The translations under genes and the position numbers were made by a program. The notes below the pieces were generated by a model. That model had not been told where the DNA came from, made no database searches, and saw nothing but the letters and a program-made list of their open reading frames with translations. From Karstenula rhodostoma CBS 690.94 (Eukaryota > Ascomycota > Dothideomycetes > Pleosporales > Didymosphaeriaceae), in the NCBI GenBank assembly GCA_010093485.1, contig MU001500.1, forward strand, positions 1,529,478-1,593,477: a DNA stretch of 64,000 nucleotides, in the 5' to 3' direction. This document shows positions 1 to 12,512 of this stretch, in pieces; within the stretch, counting starts at the first letter, position 1, and each line of letters opens with the position of its first letter.

Positions 1-3000
1 CTTACGTGGGCGCTGTAGTGACGACAGAACTAAGACATCGTCCTTGAACTCGGCTATCGTGACGACGTCAGACGCGAAAGGATTGTGTGCTCTGATCAGT
101 CTGCTGTCATTAGTATTCGGGAGACTAGGAGTCATGTTTGACTCGATAGGCACAACCAGAGCACAAGGTGCGAGCTTAGTGTTGAACCGCAGGTCCTTGG
201 ACAGGCTGACGTGCGATACTCTCTGCTCGACTGGAGTATCGCAAGCGGCCAGTAGAGCATCGGCAAGACGTTGGCCGTGAGTGATGAGACTCTTGAGTTC
301 TATTGCACCGTTCTTGCGTTTGGAGTGGTCCTTCTTATAGTTAGCAGAATTCGGCATTTCGCAGACAGAGATGATACTCACTCGAAGCTTTTGCAACACT
401 GCGCCACCGCGAGCTCGTCGATCGTCCTGTTGGGAGTTCTGTACGGCCAAAAGTCCCCACAGGGCTTGCTGTGGAAACTGGGCGGTCACTTTGATGATGA
501 TGAGCTGGAGAACATCCCATACGCTCTTGTTGGGGTGATTGATGCGGCTGATGATCTGAGGAAAGGCAGTATACCATGGGTATGCCGGCATACGTTCACT
601 CGCGTACCGCTTGATGTAAGCATTGATAATGACAAGATGGTTCATCTTGTGCTGGTGAAGGTCCTTATCCTTGGGTAGCCTGGGCTGCGAGTTCATCTCC
701 ATTCCCATGTCCAGCCAGAGGGTGAGGATCTTGGGAATAGTTTGGTAGTAGTACTTCGATCCATACACGGTGGAACGGATATAGTTCTCGATGACCAGCT
801 TCGTCAGTTCTCCAGCTAGGAAATTGCTCGCCTGTTTGTTCACTGGCAGCGCCTTTTCTGTCTCGTATAGCTTGAGATAGTATCGGCCAAGGTAGTAGTG
901 TCCCTTGTCCCATTTTGGGAATGTCATGATGCCTCGTGCGTATTCTTCCTTGAGCACGAGACTCTGTGTTTGACCAGCTCTGTCAAGCCACTTGGCAAGC
1001 AAAAGCTGGGCATGACATTTGACCCTATTCACAGCATGTGTAACGTCGCCAGTAGTAGTCGTCGACACAGAAACGCTGACGTCCATCGGTGGCATCTCTC
1101 TTGTAGCAAATGAGTTGGTGGCCAGAGCGCCTCGCAGGTTCTGGATTGCCTTTCGATAATGACCCTCCTTCCACAACATTTTGGAGTACTCGATCTTTGA
1201 GGCGTCATCACCGAACTGAGCAGCATGCATGATGGAGTTGAAAGCTGCTGATGAGAAGTCTCCTTTCCGGGCGAGTCGGGCTGTTGTCAGCCAAGCTGAT
1301 GCAATGTCCAGGTTAGTAAATTCCAGACTAAATATGATTAGCAATTGTAGCCTCTATTTTCATAGGATATACTTACGTAGACAGTTGCATAGCTGCCCGA
1401 CGCACTCCAAGCAAGTACTGCTTGTCCGAAGTATAAGCGCCCAGAAGATCAAGCCGCCTGTCCAGATCTTCGAATAAAACTTCCCGATCTGGTGGTCTGC
1501 GACTGGAGACGCCGCTGATAGTCTCGAGCTCGTATAACGTATGCAACTTGACAAGGTGGTCGTGGGAGTTGTGCAGGGATGCAGTCACAGACGCTGACAG
1601 TCCGTTCGACAACACGGTGCGCAGGTCATTCACAGTGTGCTTAAAGTCGTCTGTTTTCCCATGCCGCAACGCAAGCAACGCCTTGCCTATTCCAACATTG
1701 AAATCCGACGATGTGGCATTGAGCACTCCGGATGGCTCAGTAAGTATCCGGTCCAGTTGGTCCCACTTGCCCGTTGACCATGCAGCTTCTGCGGCGAAGG
1801 GCAAGGTGCTCGAAGAGGCGAAACGAGACGCATGGAAACCGTCTACATAGTTGAGAATCGCGTCTGCAAATAGATGTCAGATGGGTGATATCGCTCGTCG
1901 CAAGATATGTACTTACCATATTGGCCAGATTCTTTCAAGCAGGTCAACAAGTTAATCTGGGTTTCCGGGTCGTTTGGTTTCTCCGCGAGCGCAAGCTCGT
2001 ACCACGTTTGAGCAGCCGTCCAACGTCCAGCCTTCCTGTGCTCCATGATTTGCTGTTCGGGATTCAAAACCAGAAGATGAGCTGATATGCCCTCAATGCT
2101 GTCTGGTTCATCAATTTGAGCATAGATATGTTGAAGGTGCTGTAGCAGATCATCTTTAACAAAATTTTCACCCGAGGTCTCGGACTTGTGCTGTTCTTCG
2201 CGATAATACTGCTCCCAGTGGAATAGTGCACGAGCATATGACCTGCATTCTACGGCTCGCTTGGAGATGACCTTCGCTGGAATGAGTCGCAATAGTGACT
2301 CAACCGCACTGAATTGCTTGATTGATTCAATCTCATCGATCTCGGAGATACCTCGGCCTGTCTTGCCTGCCATGATTCTTGCGTCGGACATGACCTTGCG
2401 TTTCTCCTGGAGCCACAAGGCAAGATAGTCCAGTACTTGGAAAACGTTCTGGGCAGACTTGATTAGTACAGGTAAAGATCCTGGAGATACACAAACTTAC
2501 CTCGCTACACTGCTTGATGTTCGTAGCTTCCGTATGGTCGACCCCTTGAAGGTCTGTCTTGAGGATGGTTAGAAGCTCAAGCCCAACGTTGCTCACATCT
2601 GCTTCGTCACCCCCAACGATGACGCTCAGAACGGCATATGGCAGAATGAAGGAGGCAATAGAGAGGTCTTCTCGCCGGGCCACCCTTCCTATAGTAGGAA
2701 AGAACATCTTCGCGTTCTGTACTTTGGCCTTCTGCAGAATGTCGTACGTGAATGTACGGAGCCAAGTGGCGTGGCTGATCTCTAAACTGAAGATTGGGTA
2801 CTGCGCCGTCGGGACGTCTTCACTGGTTGTGAAGCGATACTTGGAGTCCAAGAACGGTGTCAAGACCTTCTGAACAGGTTCTGGAAATTCATCCCAACGT
2901 TGAGTTGCTGGTGTGGACTGCGAAGCACCTCGACCAGACTCGTTCACATTGTTGAATCCACAAAGCGCGCATAGCTCTTGCATCAACCATGCCAGCCAAC

Positions 3001-6000
3001 CTTGAGATCTGGCATTTGTCGTCGAGAGAAAGACTTTCACAAGTACCTCTTCCAACATGAAAGCCACGAACTGTATCACCTCCGCAGCCTGTTCGAAATT
3101 ATGAAGAACCAAAACCTGTTTCTTCTCTCGCACTGTCTCAACGCGGTATGGGTCAAGTCCGCCAACAATCCCAAGACATTGAGCACAAAGCGTTCGTAGT
3201 TCGACATGATGTCCCGGGAATCGTACGCAAATGTCCAGCAGCGAGCGGCTAAGCGTAATGAGCGCAGGAAGCGGTTTCTGTTCGATGGCAGATTGCTGAA
3301 GAAGCTTTTGATGTTCTTCCAAAAAAGGTACGAGCTCCTTTAACGCGTGTTGTACCACGACCGAATTTTCGTCATTGCATCGCTCACTGAAATAATTCAA
3401 GAGCGTGATAGGGTCCTTCCTCGCTTTCAAGCGAGCTATCTCTGCTTCTAGTTTGGCTAGCATCGGAATCGAGGAAAGGGATGCCAACTGCCCAACTAGG
3501 TTTTGCAATAGTTGGTTGTGCTGTACCCGTAGGACATCCAGTGTAGCGCTGGCCTTCAAGCGGGTCTCTTCGGAGAAGGACATCCAATGGTGAACAATCA
3601 GTGCAAATGTTTGACCGAGGACAAGTTTCAGGTGAGCTTCCTCCAGCACTGTAAGGAGGAATGACCACACATCGAAAGCTTGATCACAAAGGTGAGGGTC
3701 GGCCATGGCGGACTGTAGGCAGGCTCGGATCTACGTGTATTAGCCTTCTCCATGAAGCTTTCTAGCACCTGTGACCGACGAACCTGGGTTAGAGCATGAC
3801 ACGAGTCTTCCCTGGCAAACGTTATAAGCTCCCTGATCGCTCCGACGCATCTTCTGCGCTCGGTCAGGTGATGATTTCCGAGCTGATTCTCTATCGGGTT
3901 CGTGAAGTCTGCCATCACACCAAGGACATGTTTCAGAATGAAGGTCTCAACCAGGTCCTTTGTCTTCCTTCGCGGGGGAGCCTTGCGCTTTCCGTCCTTT
4001 TGCTTCTTGAGCTCCATGTCGCTCTTCACATCGTCAAGAGCAGCAAGCCTCCTGATACCCTCGTAGAACTACAGCAGTTAGCTAGAGTTAGGGACAGTGT
4101 CCTCGTACTTACAAGTTCCTTCTCGTTGACATCACGATCTGCCGCTAATTTGAAGACTTCACTGGCCATAGCAGCCGCGTCAAGTTGAACCAGATCATGC
4201 AATTTTTGTCCTGTTTGTCGTAAACCTGGCGCAACGGCCACCAAGGTGTCCATCGCCCTTCGCTCCGCATCCGGACCAGGCTGACACAAGAGCAATGCAA
4301 TGATTCGCGCAAGATGTGCTCGTGGCTGCAAGCATATTTCCTCGGTTGTAGTCTTTTTCGCATTTGCGATGCGCTGCAAGATGTCCGTCCTCTTGTTCAG
4401 TACGAGCACCGGGAGGACGTCCTCATGGATGAGAATCAGCAGCTGGCTGACGTAGGATATTTCTCCAATCAGCTCAACAACAAACTTCGCCTTTTGCGGG
4501 TTAGTGTTGAGATCGTTGACGATCGAGAACCCGATCGTCCGCCAGTAAGGGCGCAATAGTTCCTGCGGTGATGTGTGAAGATCGTCGGCCAGAGAGCAGA
4601 GCTCGTTGTATGCTGCACCGTAGATGACTGTGTTCGTGTGACCCAAATATTCTACCAGTTGTGCAAGGATGAGATGAAGTTCTTCTCCACTACATGTTCG
4701 TGCCGCTTGACCATATGCCATGACCAAAGTCTCTTGCTGCGCTGGGACATTGCGTCTAGTCAGCTCAGCTAAGAACTGCATCGTCGCTCTGCGATTCTTG
4801 TCGCGGACGTGTCTGGAGATGTCATCGCGGAGGAACGTCATCAGTGATCGAGATGCTGCTATCCTCAATTCTCGCAAAGACCTTTGCATGGATTTCAGTA
4901 GCCATTCGCCTAAAGAGCTCATCTCCAGACTAAGGTATTCCGCATCGCGGATGTGATTGAAGATGCGCCCAATAGCAACGGCCATTAAGACTCTTGGTCG
5001 AGATGAACTCTGAAATCTGGCTTCCTGGGTTATCGCAATCATTCCAGCAATAACGTCCTTCCACATTTCACCGGGGTCCTGCTGATCCCAGTACACTTTC
5101 AATTCGCGCTGCACTTTGTCCGTTGAATCGCATAGTGTACAAGGTGAGTCCTTCCAGCGATCTTGGCTTATATCCGGCACTTTGAGACATTGGGTCGCAG
5201 CACATGCAATCTTGGTCAATGCCAGAAGCATCTCAGTCTGCTCTTCGTCAGAAGCTTGCGTGTCCTCGGGTAGGTTGGCATATCTAGTTCTGCACCATTC
5301 AGCATATGGGCTTCATGTTCAGAGCAAACTTACTGAAGGGAAACGTGCAAATTTTTCAGGTCCAGGACTGGTGATTCGGCAGAGCTATCGTTGAGCAACA
5401 TGACCAGATGGTTTAAAACATCAGAAGGTGCATCATTGTCGGGCTCGGGTGCTGTTCTGCGACGTTTCGCGGGCGGTTGCTCGTCCTCCTTGTTTGTTGT
5501 GCGAAAGACGGCTACAACATCCATCGACTGATCGTTTAACTCTTCGTTCTCGAAAGGTCGCCCTGTCTCTAAGCATAGTAGTGCCCGGAGTTCCTGAACC
5601 TCAGCTGGCCAGTCGTCATGCGTCGTCCAGAGACATATAGACAGCTGCCCACAGTTAGACGTACACACAAGAACAGCCTCTAAACACAGACCTGTAAGTC
5701 TCCCTCCAGCGTGATCAACTCTGAGACATTTTGACAAATTCCAGCAATGCCCGGGATCATCGTATCTGTAACGATCTTCTTCACACATTGGCCAATGACC
5801 TCTTTTCGCTGATCCTTGAGTATGTGCTGTGTTATAGACCGTAAACGTATTAACACATAACCGAGTCGTGCCTGGTTCGCTTGTGAGAATGGCCTTGAGA
5901 GGCAACTTCGAAGACCCTCTAGGAGACCCGACGTGAAAGAAATCAGCGCTTTAGATGAGCAAGAGAAATCGTCCTCTTTGTCTAGATCGGGTAGAGCTAG

Positions 6001-7012
6001 GATAGCCAACGACTGCATGTACAATGCTTCAATGTCGTCATGCAAAAGTCCACGTTCCGCACCAGCTGTCCATCTCGTGAAGCTATTCCAGAGGTCCAGG
6101 CAACTATTCAAGGCCCACGGCCTCATACTTTCGAAGGTACTATCGGTGGTAGTCCATTGCTGGGACGTGAAGCAGCAATCGATGAGAATTTCAAGTAGCC
6201 GAAACCCCAGGTATGTTGCACTAACTCGAGATGTGACGGTCCTCTGCAGGCCTTGGGGAAGCGCCACGAGGTGCTGGCTCTCAGGCCAGATATCGCCAAT
6301 GCTACTTGAAGAAGGTAGAACAACGTCAATAGATGGAGATGGAGACTCGAACGCCTCTTCGTTGGGCTCCGAAGTGGCTATGATGCCTGTACCATCGATT
6401 AGTAGCTAGCAAATGTGCATAGATGCGAAACTTACTATCAACACAGGATCGGTAGAGTCGGAAAACCGACCAGGCTTGACGCAAGCGACTAGCAAATCGA
6501 GTGAAGGATTTGAGACAGGTACTCAGCAGCTCTAATACGGTCGGATGGATACCCAAAAGATCTTGCTGCAATATCAATCCCAACAACTTCGAGAACAACC
6601 AAACGAGAACCGGCGGATGCCGAGTTCCATCTTCCTCCTCATCGTGCGTCGGCGCAAACAAAAGATATGGCTTCTGTTGAAAGATGATGATCAGGGCAGC
6701 AATGCATTGGATACCTTGCTCCTCGAGGTGCTTCGAAGCGAATGGATCTTCTCTGAAGAAGGGGTTTATCCCGCCTTCGGTAATGGCGAGGATGAAGGCG
6801 ATGCATACTGGGTCTGGATCCTCTAAAACGGGATTGGACAGGAACTCCTGGACCAGTTCGATGAAGGGTTGTTTGTTGACTGTATCCGACTGTGCTCTGA
6901 CATTTGCTGCGCCCCGCACGATTTGAGCGGGGATGGTGGATGGTGGCGGAAGACCGTTGGGTCCTGGCTGAGGCGCTTGCCGCTGCGTCGAACCCCCGCC
7001 TCTGCGGGCCAT
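1..7012 (-). CDS. MEC1: ATR/Mec1-family checkpoint kinase, 3' part cut by window edge
   Basis: This is the N-terminal and middle part of a phosphatidylinositol-3-kinase-like protein kinase of the ATR/Mec1/Rad3 (UvsB) type, which signals replication stress and DNA damage in the nucleus. The start is the ATG at 7012. The region around 4030-5230 reads as the UME segment of ATR proteins. The reading from about 2400 down to 60 is the helical-repeat FAT domain, including 'IDEPDSIEGI' near 2100 and 'LGRYYLKLYE' near 880 followed by 'LTLWLDMG'. The last codons before position 1 read 'LSSLQRPRK', the segment just before the kinase N-lobe, so the catalytic domain lies outside the window. At least eight short introns break the gene, for example 4069-4112, 6387-6435, about 1329-1377 and about 1866-1917. 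No disabling change is seen. Assignment to ATR rather than Tel1/ATM rests on the UME/FAT wording and is fairly secure. Confidence 0.85.
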
Positions 7013-7466
7013 CGCGCAACACTACTGAGCGTGCATACCGGAAGGGTACAGAAAGCTGGATGTTCTTTACGGTGTCACCAATTAGGTGGGGTCCTTCTGG
7101 CGAGTCCAATATAAACGAGACTCGAGACAACAAATGGATGGCGGGATCCAACGAGTGCGGTGATCAGGCCTGGAGAGATGATAGTGGAGAGCGAGCGTTT
7201 ACGTCCTGAGCCAAACGGGGTGTGATGTGATGGCTGAGACGCGCCTACCAAAAACGTTTCCAAGACGCGTCGCCTGATCATGTGATCCAGCGCCAAGCCG
7301 CCTTACTCCGCTAATTGTCTGCTCCAACGCTCCGCATGCCGATCAGGCCATTGCATGCTTGATTGCAACACAACGGTCCTCCCGAGGGCATAATCTACCC
7401 ACCGATCACCCACAACTCGCCTCTCTCGACGAAGAGTTCTCCAACCCCGCGAAGTGATCCGCCGCC
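7013..7466. promoter_or_regulatory. Divergent promoter region between MEC1 and COX16
   Basis: The 454 bases separate two start codons pointing away from each other, so both promoters should lie here. I see no clear TATA box. The stretch before 7467 is pyrimidine-rich, as is common before fungal start codons. No other gene is supported. Confidence 0.5.
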
Positions 7467-7919
7467 ATGGCGCCCTTCACCAACCGCTCCTTCGCAAACA
7501 CCCTCCCCAACTCCATCGCCGCGCGCTACCGCAAAGCCCTCACCAAGCACCCTTTCCTGCTCTTTGGCCTTCCCTTCCTCACCACCATCGTCGCGGGCAG
7601 CTTTATGCTGACGCCCGCCACCGCCCTCCGGTACGAGCGCTACGACCGCAAGAACCAGCAGATCTCGCAAGAGGAGAAGATGGGCTTGACGCAGGATAGG
7701 AGGAAGGTGAACATGAAAGATGAATACTATGTGAGTGGGTTTCTGTTTGCTACAGGACGTGGTCGGGAGCGGGAAAACGATTGAAATTGGAGCGGAACTG
7801 GAGCGTAGCGAATGCAAGTACTAACTGTTGTATAGCGATTGCAAGCGAAAGACCTCGAGAACTGGGAACAGCGGCGCGTCAAGCGGTTACCTGGCGAGGT
7901 CGACGGCATATTGGAGTGA
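7467..7919 (+). CDS. COX16: Cytochrome c oxidase assembly protein COX16
   Basis: The gene has two exons, 7467-7730 and 7836-7919. The intron starts GTGAGT and ends TATAG with a TACTAAC branch site at 7819-7825. The product is 115 residues. A single membrane segment at about residues 29-48 ('FLLFGLPFLTTIVAGSFML') is followed by the family-typical 'TPATALRYERYDRK'. The second exon supplies the conserved end 'LENWEQRRVKRLPGE'. COX16 is a small inner mitochondrial membrane protein needed for maturation of cytochrome c oxidase, helping copper-site assembly on Cox2 and merging with Cox1 modules. Length and layout match the family. It is divergent from the checkpoint kinase gene. Confidence 0.92.
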
Positions 7920-8419
7920 TGGATGGGACTGGACTCGTAAAAGCATTTGGAACGGCGTTCGGTCATCGGGAGCATAGCATTTGACTTGTTGTACATTATA
8001 TTGTTGCTGGGCTTGAGGTTTGGATAGCCTGCTTCACCACTCTTCGTTGGGTGGAGATTGTGTACAATCTATATAGAAGCGAGTCGTGGCACAGTCTTCA
8101 CATACAGGCTTGGATGAATCGGGCGATATCTTAGTGAATCCTTCATTGCAAGCCCGTAGGCAGATACTATATGCAGCTCCGATAGCAATAGCTATCCATT
8201 TCCCATATACCAAAACCTGAAATTACCATCCTCCGATACCGGCCTGTCCCAAACGTAAATCGTCTTACCATCATCATCCCCATGCTTTCTCTCGCGAAGA
8301 GTTCTAAAAGCCTCGAAGGGGTATAAAGATCTTGCAGCTGACGAGACTTTAAATTGAATCGTGAAATGGACTCCTGCAAATGCTCACATGCAGCGAACCA
8401 AAGAATCGAAAATGCGTAT
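7920..8419. other. Intergenic, convergent 3' ends
   Basis: This 500-base stretch lies between the stop codons of COX16 and HMG-CoA synthase, which converge on it, so it should hold both 3' untranslated regions. I see no further gene, repeat or structured RNA. Confidence 0.6.
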
Positions 8420-9997
8420 TTACTGCTTGATCTCGTATGTTCGTCGGAACATGTCGTCAATGTTGGTGAGGTAGTAGGTGCCGGGGAAGAGGCTGTCGAC
8501 CTGGCCCAGAGGTTTATAGTCCTTCTTCAGGTGAGCACGCTCGCGGAGGTTGCACATCTGCCAAAGGATCAGTCAAAGTAGCAGCGTAGATGGTTCAAAA
8601 GCGACTTACCTCGTCGTAAACCTCAGGAGCGACAACGCGGCGATTCTCGAGACGGTTCTTAACATCGAGCTTCTTCTGGAGCTCGGTGATGCTACCGTTG
8701 ATCTTGAAAGAGAACATGGAGGAAGCAAGACCGCTACCGTAGCTGAACATGCCAACGCGCTTGCCAGTGGAGTTCTCGCCATCGATGTTGGAAAGAAGCG
8801 AGCACAGGCTGCCGTAGACGCTACCGCAGTACATGTTGCCGCACATGGTAGGGACTTCGATGCTGGGCTGAACGCGAGCGTTGAATCGCTTCTTGGCAAG
8901 ACCCATGAAGGTCTTCTCCACCGCCTTATCCGTAACGGATGTGGCGTAGTCAAGGTCCCGCAGCTCGGCAGGCACCTCAGCGAAGATTGGGTTCGACGGG
9001 TTCACCAGGTAATCGTTGTATAGGAGGCGCGCGTACGACTTCGATACGAGCTTGCAAGTGGGTGCGTGGAAGCACATGTAGTCGAAACGGTCTAGCGGCG
9101 TCTCCAGCTCCTGCGAGTGTCCGTTGGTGCCATTGGCACCGTTGGCCTGACTCTTCAGCGTCTGCTCACGAGCATTGTAGGCCTTGTAGCAAGCATCGGT
9201 AGCCTCGGTGTAGCATCGGATGGAGAAGTGGCCATCGACCACAGGGTACTCGCTGGTCAGGTCGGGCTTGTAGAAATCGTAGGCGTGGGTGATGTAGCTG
9301 CCACGCAGGCCCGGGTCCATGACGACAGGGGCGTCAGGGCCGATGAGCATAGCCACACAACCGGCTCCGCCCGTAGGACGCGCGTTGCCCTTCTTGTACA
9401 GGGCAATGTCGCCAGCCACCACAACGGCGTCACGGCCGTCCCATCCCGATGATTCGATCCAGTTGACGCTGTTGAACAGTGCGTTGGTACCACCGTAGCA
9501 CGCGTTGACGGTGTCCACGCCCTCGACGTTGAAGTTGCCGGATTCCTCAAACAGCTGCATGAGGACCGACTTCACCGACTTGGACTTGTCGAGGAGGGTC
9601 TCGGTACCGACCTCGAGGCGGCCAATGCTCTTGGGGTCGATGTTGTATTTCTTGAACAGCGAGGAGACGGTGGTCAAGGCGAGCGAGTACATGTCTGTGA
9701 GGAGAAGATCAGCTCGCGTGCTTGTGGGTAGACGTGTGGAAGAACCTACCCTCGCGGTCGTCGCAGAAGGACATCTTGGTCTGGCCGAGGCCAATTGTGT
9801 ATTTTCCCTGGGAGACGCCATCGAACTTCTCGAGCTCGGCCTGGTCGACGCACTGCCGTGGGTTAGACGTGGTTCGTCGGGCACGGGAGGCCACGGCGAA
9901 AAAGCCGCTGCAGCATTCCGGGCGGGGGGAGACTTGCCTGGCTAGGGAAGTAGAGCTCAATGGCCTTGATGCCGATGTTGGAAGGACGGGAAGCCAT
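8420..9997 (-). CDS. ERG13: Hydroxymethylglutaryl-CoA synthase
   Basis: This enzyme condenses acetyl-CoA with acetoacetyl-CoA to HMG-CoA, an early step of the mevalonate/ergosterol pathway in the cytosol. The model has four exons: 9997-9938, 9852-9750, 9694-8610 and 8557-8420, giving 461 residues, normal for fungal HMGS. It starts '[20 protein letters not shown]' and continues with '[15 protein letters not shown]'. The nucleophilic cysteine is in '[13 protein letters not shown]', about residue 120. '[14 protein letters not shown]' and '[13 protein letters not shown]' follow, and the C-terminus ends 'TYEIKQ'. The first intron (9853-9937) has a GC donor (CAG/GCAAGT) with a CAG acceptor; the others are GT-AG. 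An insertion rich in N and G near 9130 ('[11 protein letters not shown]') is a low-complexity surface loop. Gene identity is secure. Confidence 0.95.
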
Positions 9998-12512
9998 GGC
10001 TGCGTGTAGTGGAAGTGTGCAAAGGGGCGAGGTGTAAAAAATGTCCAGGCGTGTGCTGGCGGGGTACACCGCTGGTTAAGTAGGACGATGTCGCGAGGAA
10101 GCAAATTGCGGTCTGGTAGCGGCGATCTCGCAGGCGCTGTAAGTGGAAATTGCCGAGTACCTGCTCCTCTAGGCCTGTGACAGGAGGCGGCTTAAACTGC
10201 TTTTGTGCGCGGATTCTACGCTGCTCGACAGACGCCCGTATGCGACGCGCTTTTGGAAGCTTTTGTGGTGCGTTTTGAAGCCAGTGCACGTAGGCGGGGG
10301 TGTTCGCCACGATAGCGGGGCTCTTCAATCAACAACGCCGTCTTCATATTGTTCGTCTCGGGCTCCCTTTCGCCATGAGCATCCTTTTTGCTCTCTGGCT
10401 CGGCGGCGTCTGGACTGGACGCGTCCCTCCACCGAACTTGGGCCGCGCCGCCGCATTCGCTGTTGAAAAGTCTATCGCTCCTAGCACTGCGCCGCCTATC
10501 ACAACGTCAATCGCGCCGACGCAGGGCGAGTGGGACACTCCCGACAACGGTTAGCTCCTCAGGAACAACCTGTCAACCCGACAACCGACGCCGCCAGACG
10601 ACGATCGTTGTACCCTTTGTAGGCTGCGAAAGGCTCCTGCGGAACGTCTTGTTTACCCGCGCGGACAATATTGCGCCTATCCTCGCCATGAGCTTCGAGC
10701 GTCGTTCGGCCATCACCATCGACTGCGGCTTCTCTGCCCACACCAAGACGACACCGTCGGCTGCCCAGGGGGGCCTCTTTATGAATCTTCGCGACTCGCA
10801 AGCGATGCTGCTTCCGCTTGTTTATCAAAAGGAATTACATACTACCCATAGCAAGGACCCACTAATCAGTTCTGTCTGTCCGGAGTATGGACCCTTCCAG
10901 TACACAGTGTGTCCCATGATTCAGAGGCCGCCATCGGTCTCCAGATCACGTGAGCCGAAGTCGCGTGTCTTTCTGCTCCACCATTTAACGTAGTTGCATC
11001 TCGCACGAGCACTGCATGCGCAACGTGCGTCCTGTGTGATCTGGCCAAAGTTTCGAGACCACCGTGGACATTCGACATCCCCATGTCTCGGTCATTTCCA
11101 ATGCCAATTTGGAGCGTTGTCCGGACTGAACTGTGCTACGGAAGCGTTTGTAACAGGTTATATTTCAAAGAATTCTGCCCGCGGCCTTTTGATAATCCAT
11201 GCGCAGTTCCCGTCACTGCGTCACTTCTGCATGTACGACACGGAAACGGGAAACACAGGCCATGCCTTGTAAGACCTGTCGGTAGACCACAATTTGTTAT
11301 AAACCGTCAAAGCACATCGCACACATGATAAGAACAAGAGCATTTCCTTGCTCACAACGAATCATGCGTTTCACTTTCCGACCTTCGTTCTGCGCTATCG
11401 CTAGGAATTCTCATATAACGAAAGCTCCAGTGGCGTGCTCAGGTTGGGCTACTAATTTGTCAGAAGGTCTGCATACTCAACAGCAGCACCTTCCAGATCC
11501 TGACTCTGAGGAATGCCATGGTCGGAAGCTGCACCGACCCTTGCCCTGGGAAGCATGCACTGTCTCGTGACGACGCAGTTCGATCGCAAGCATCCAAACG
11601 TCTAGCATCCATCATGATGCTCTCGTCCGCGCCAGAACATCATCTGTGGCCTTTCAGCAGCGCAGATATATACCATCGGTTCGCAGTGCTTTATACACAG
11701 CGTGGAGCGAGTCGAGTCTGGAATGGTCCCGTAAGCGAACTGCTCAGGAACAATATATATCCATGCTTCCAAAAGGGAAATTTCCGGCTGTGGGCAAATT
11801 GAATCGCGCCACCACTTGCACAGTGACGGGCCCCGTGGAAGAGTGGCGGATTTGATCAGGTTCGCTGGATGCGCGGCAAGACTCCAGTTCAGACGGCCAG
11901 AGGCGCAGCAGTGAATAGTTCGTGCATTTTGGTGCCCAGTTCTATCGATCTGACCACTGCGGACTAGCACTCTGCACCAGCGGAAGCGGGAAAAGCCGGT
12001 AGGGGCGCAAGTTGGCCGCACTCTGGCCAGGGTGAAAGGTGGCTCGATGCAGCAGTGAGATATTGAGCGAGGGGATGGCGATCTGCCGTCCAATGGCTAA
12101 ATGCATCCCTTTGGCCAGTGGTAGCTGGACCATCGCAAAACAAGCAGGCGCTGGGCAGCAGCAGCGAGAGTGCAGCGTTCATGTGTAGGGCATGACTTCA
12201 TTGGTCTCTTGGGCGGAAGAAGGGCCTTTTTCGAAGCGGCGGGAGGCTGTTGAGGGAAGGCCGTGCTGAAACAGAGGGAGATGCAACCCCTGACTAGCGC
12301 CTGCCTGGCTTGCTTCGAGACGGCCAGTGCCAGTGCCTCCCGTCACGGCTGCCGTCGCGCAGAGCCAGCCAACCTCTCTTGCACCAACACCGACGACGAA
12401 AACGCTGCCCACGACCGCCCACGACCGCCCACCACCACCCACGCCCTCCGCACCCATCGACCGCTCGACTCCAGGGTGACCCGGCCCGTGGGGGCTGTCA
12501 AGGGACGACGCG
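9998..12512. other. Long intergenic region without a supported gene
   Basis: These 2.5 kb separate the divergent starts of ERG13 and the DUF7820-like gene. Several open frames of 60-200 codons occur on both strands, but none shows a family motif or splice-consistent extension. The last 300 bases are rich in C and short CCCACGACCG-like repeats and probably form the 5' untranslated region of the downstream gene. I see nothing else I can support. Confidence 0.5.

Noticed and set aside
10388..10993. Plus-strand open frame of 201 codons
   Set aside because: Its composition is arginine/serine-rich as expected of non-coding GC-rich sequence; no family signal.
11602..12093. Minus-strand open frame of 163 codons
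   Set aside because: No motif, no conserved start context and no plausible exon partners.
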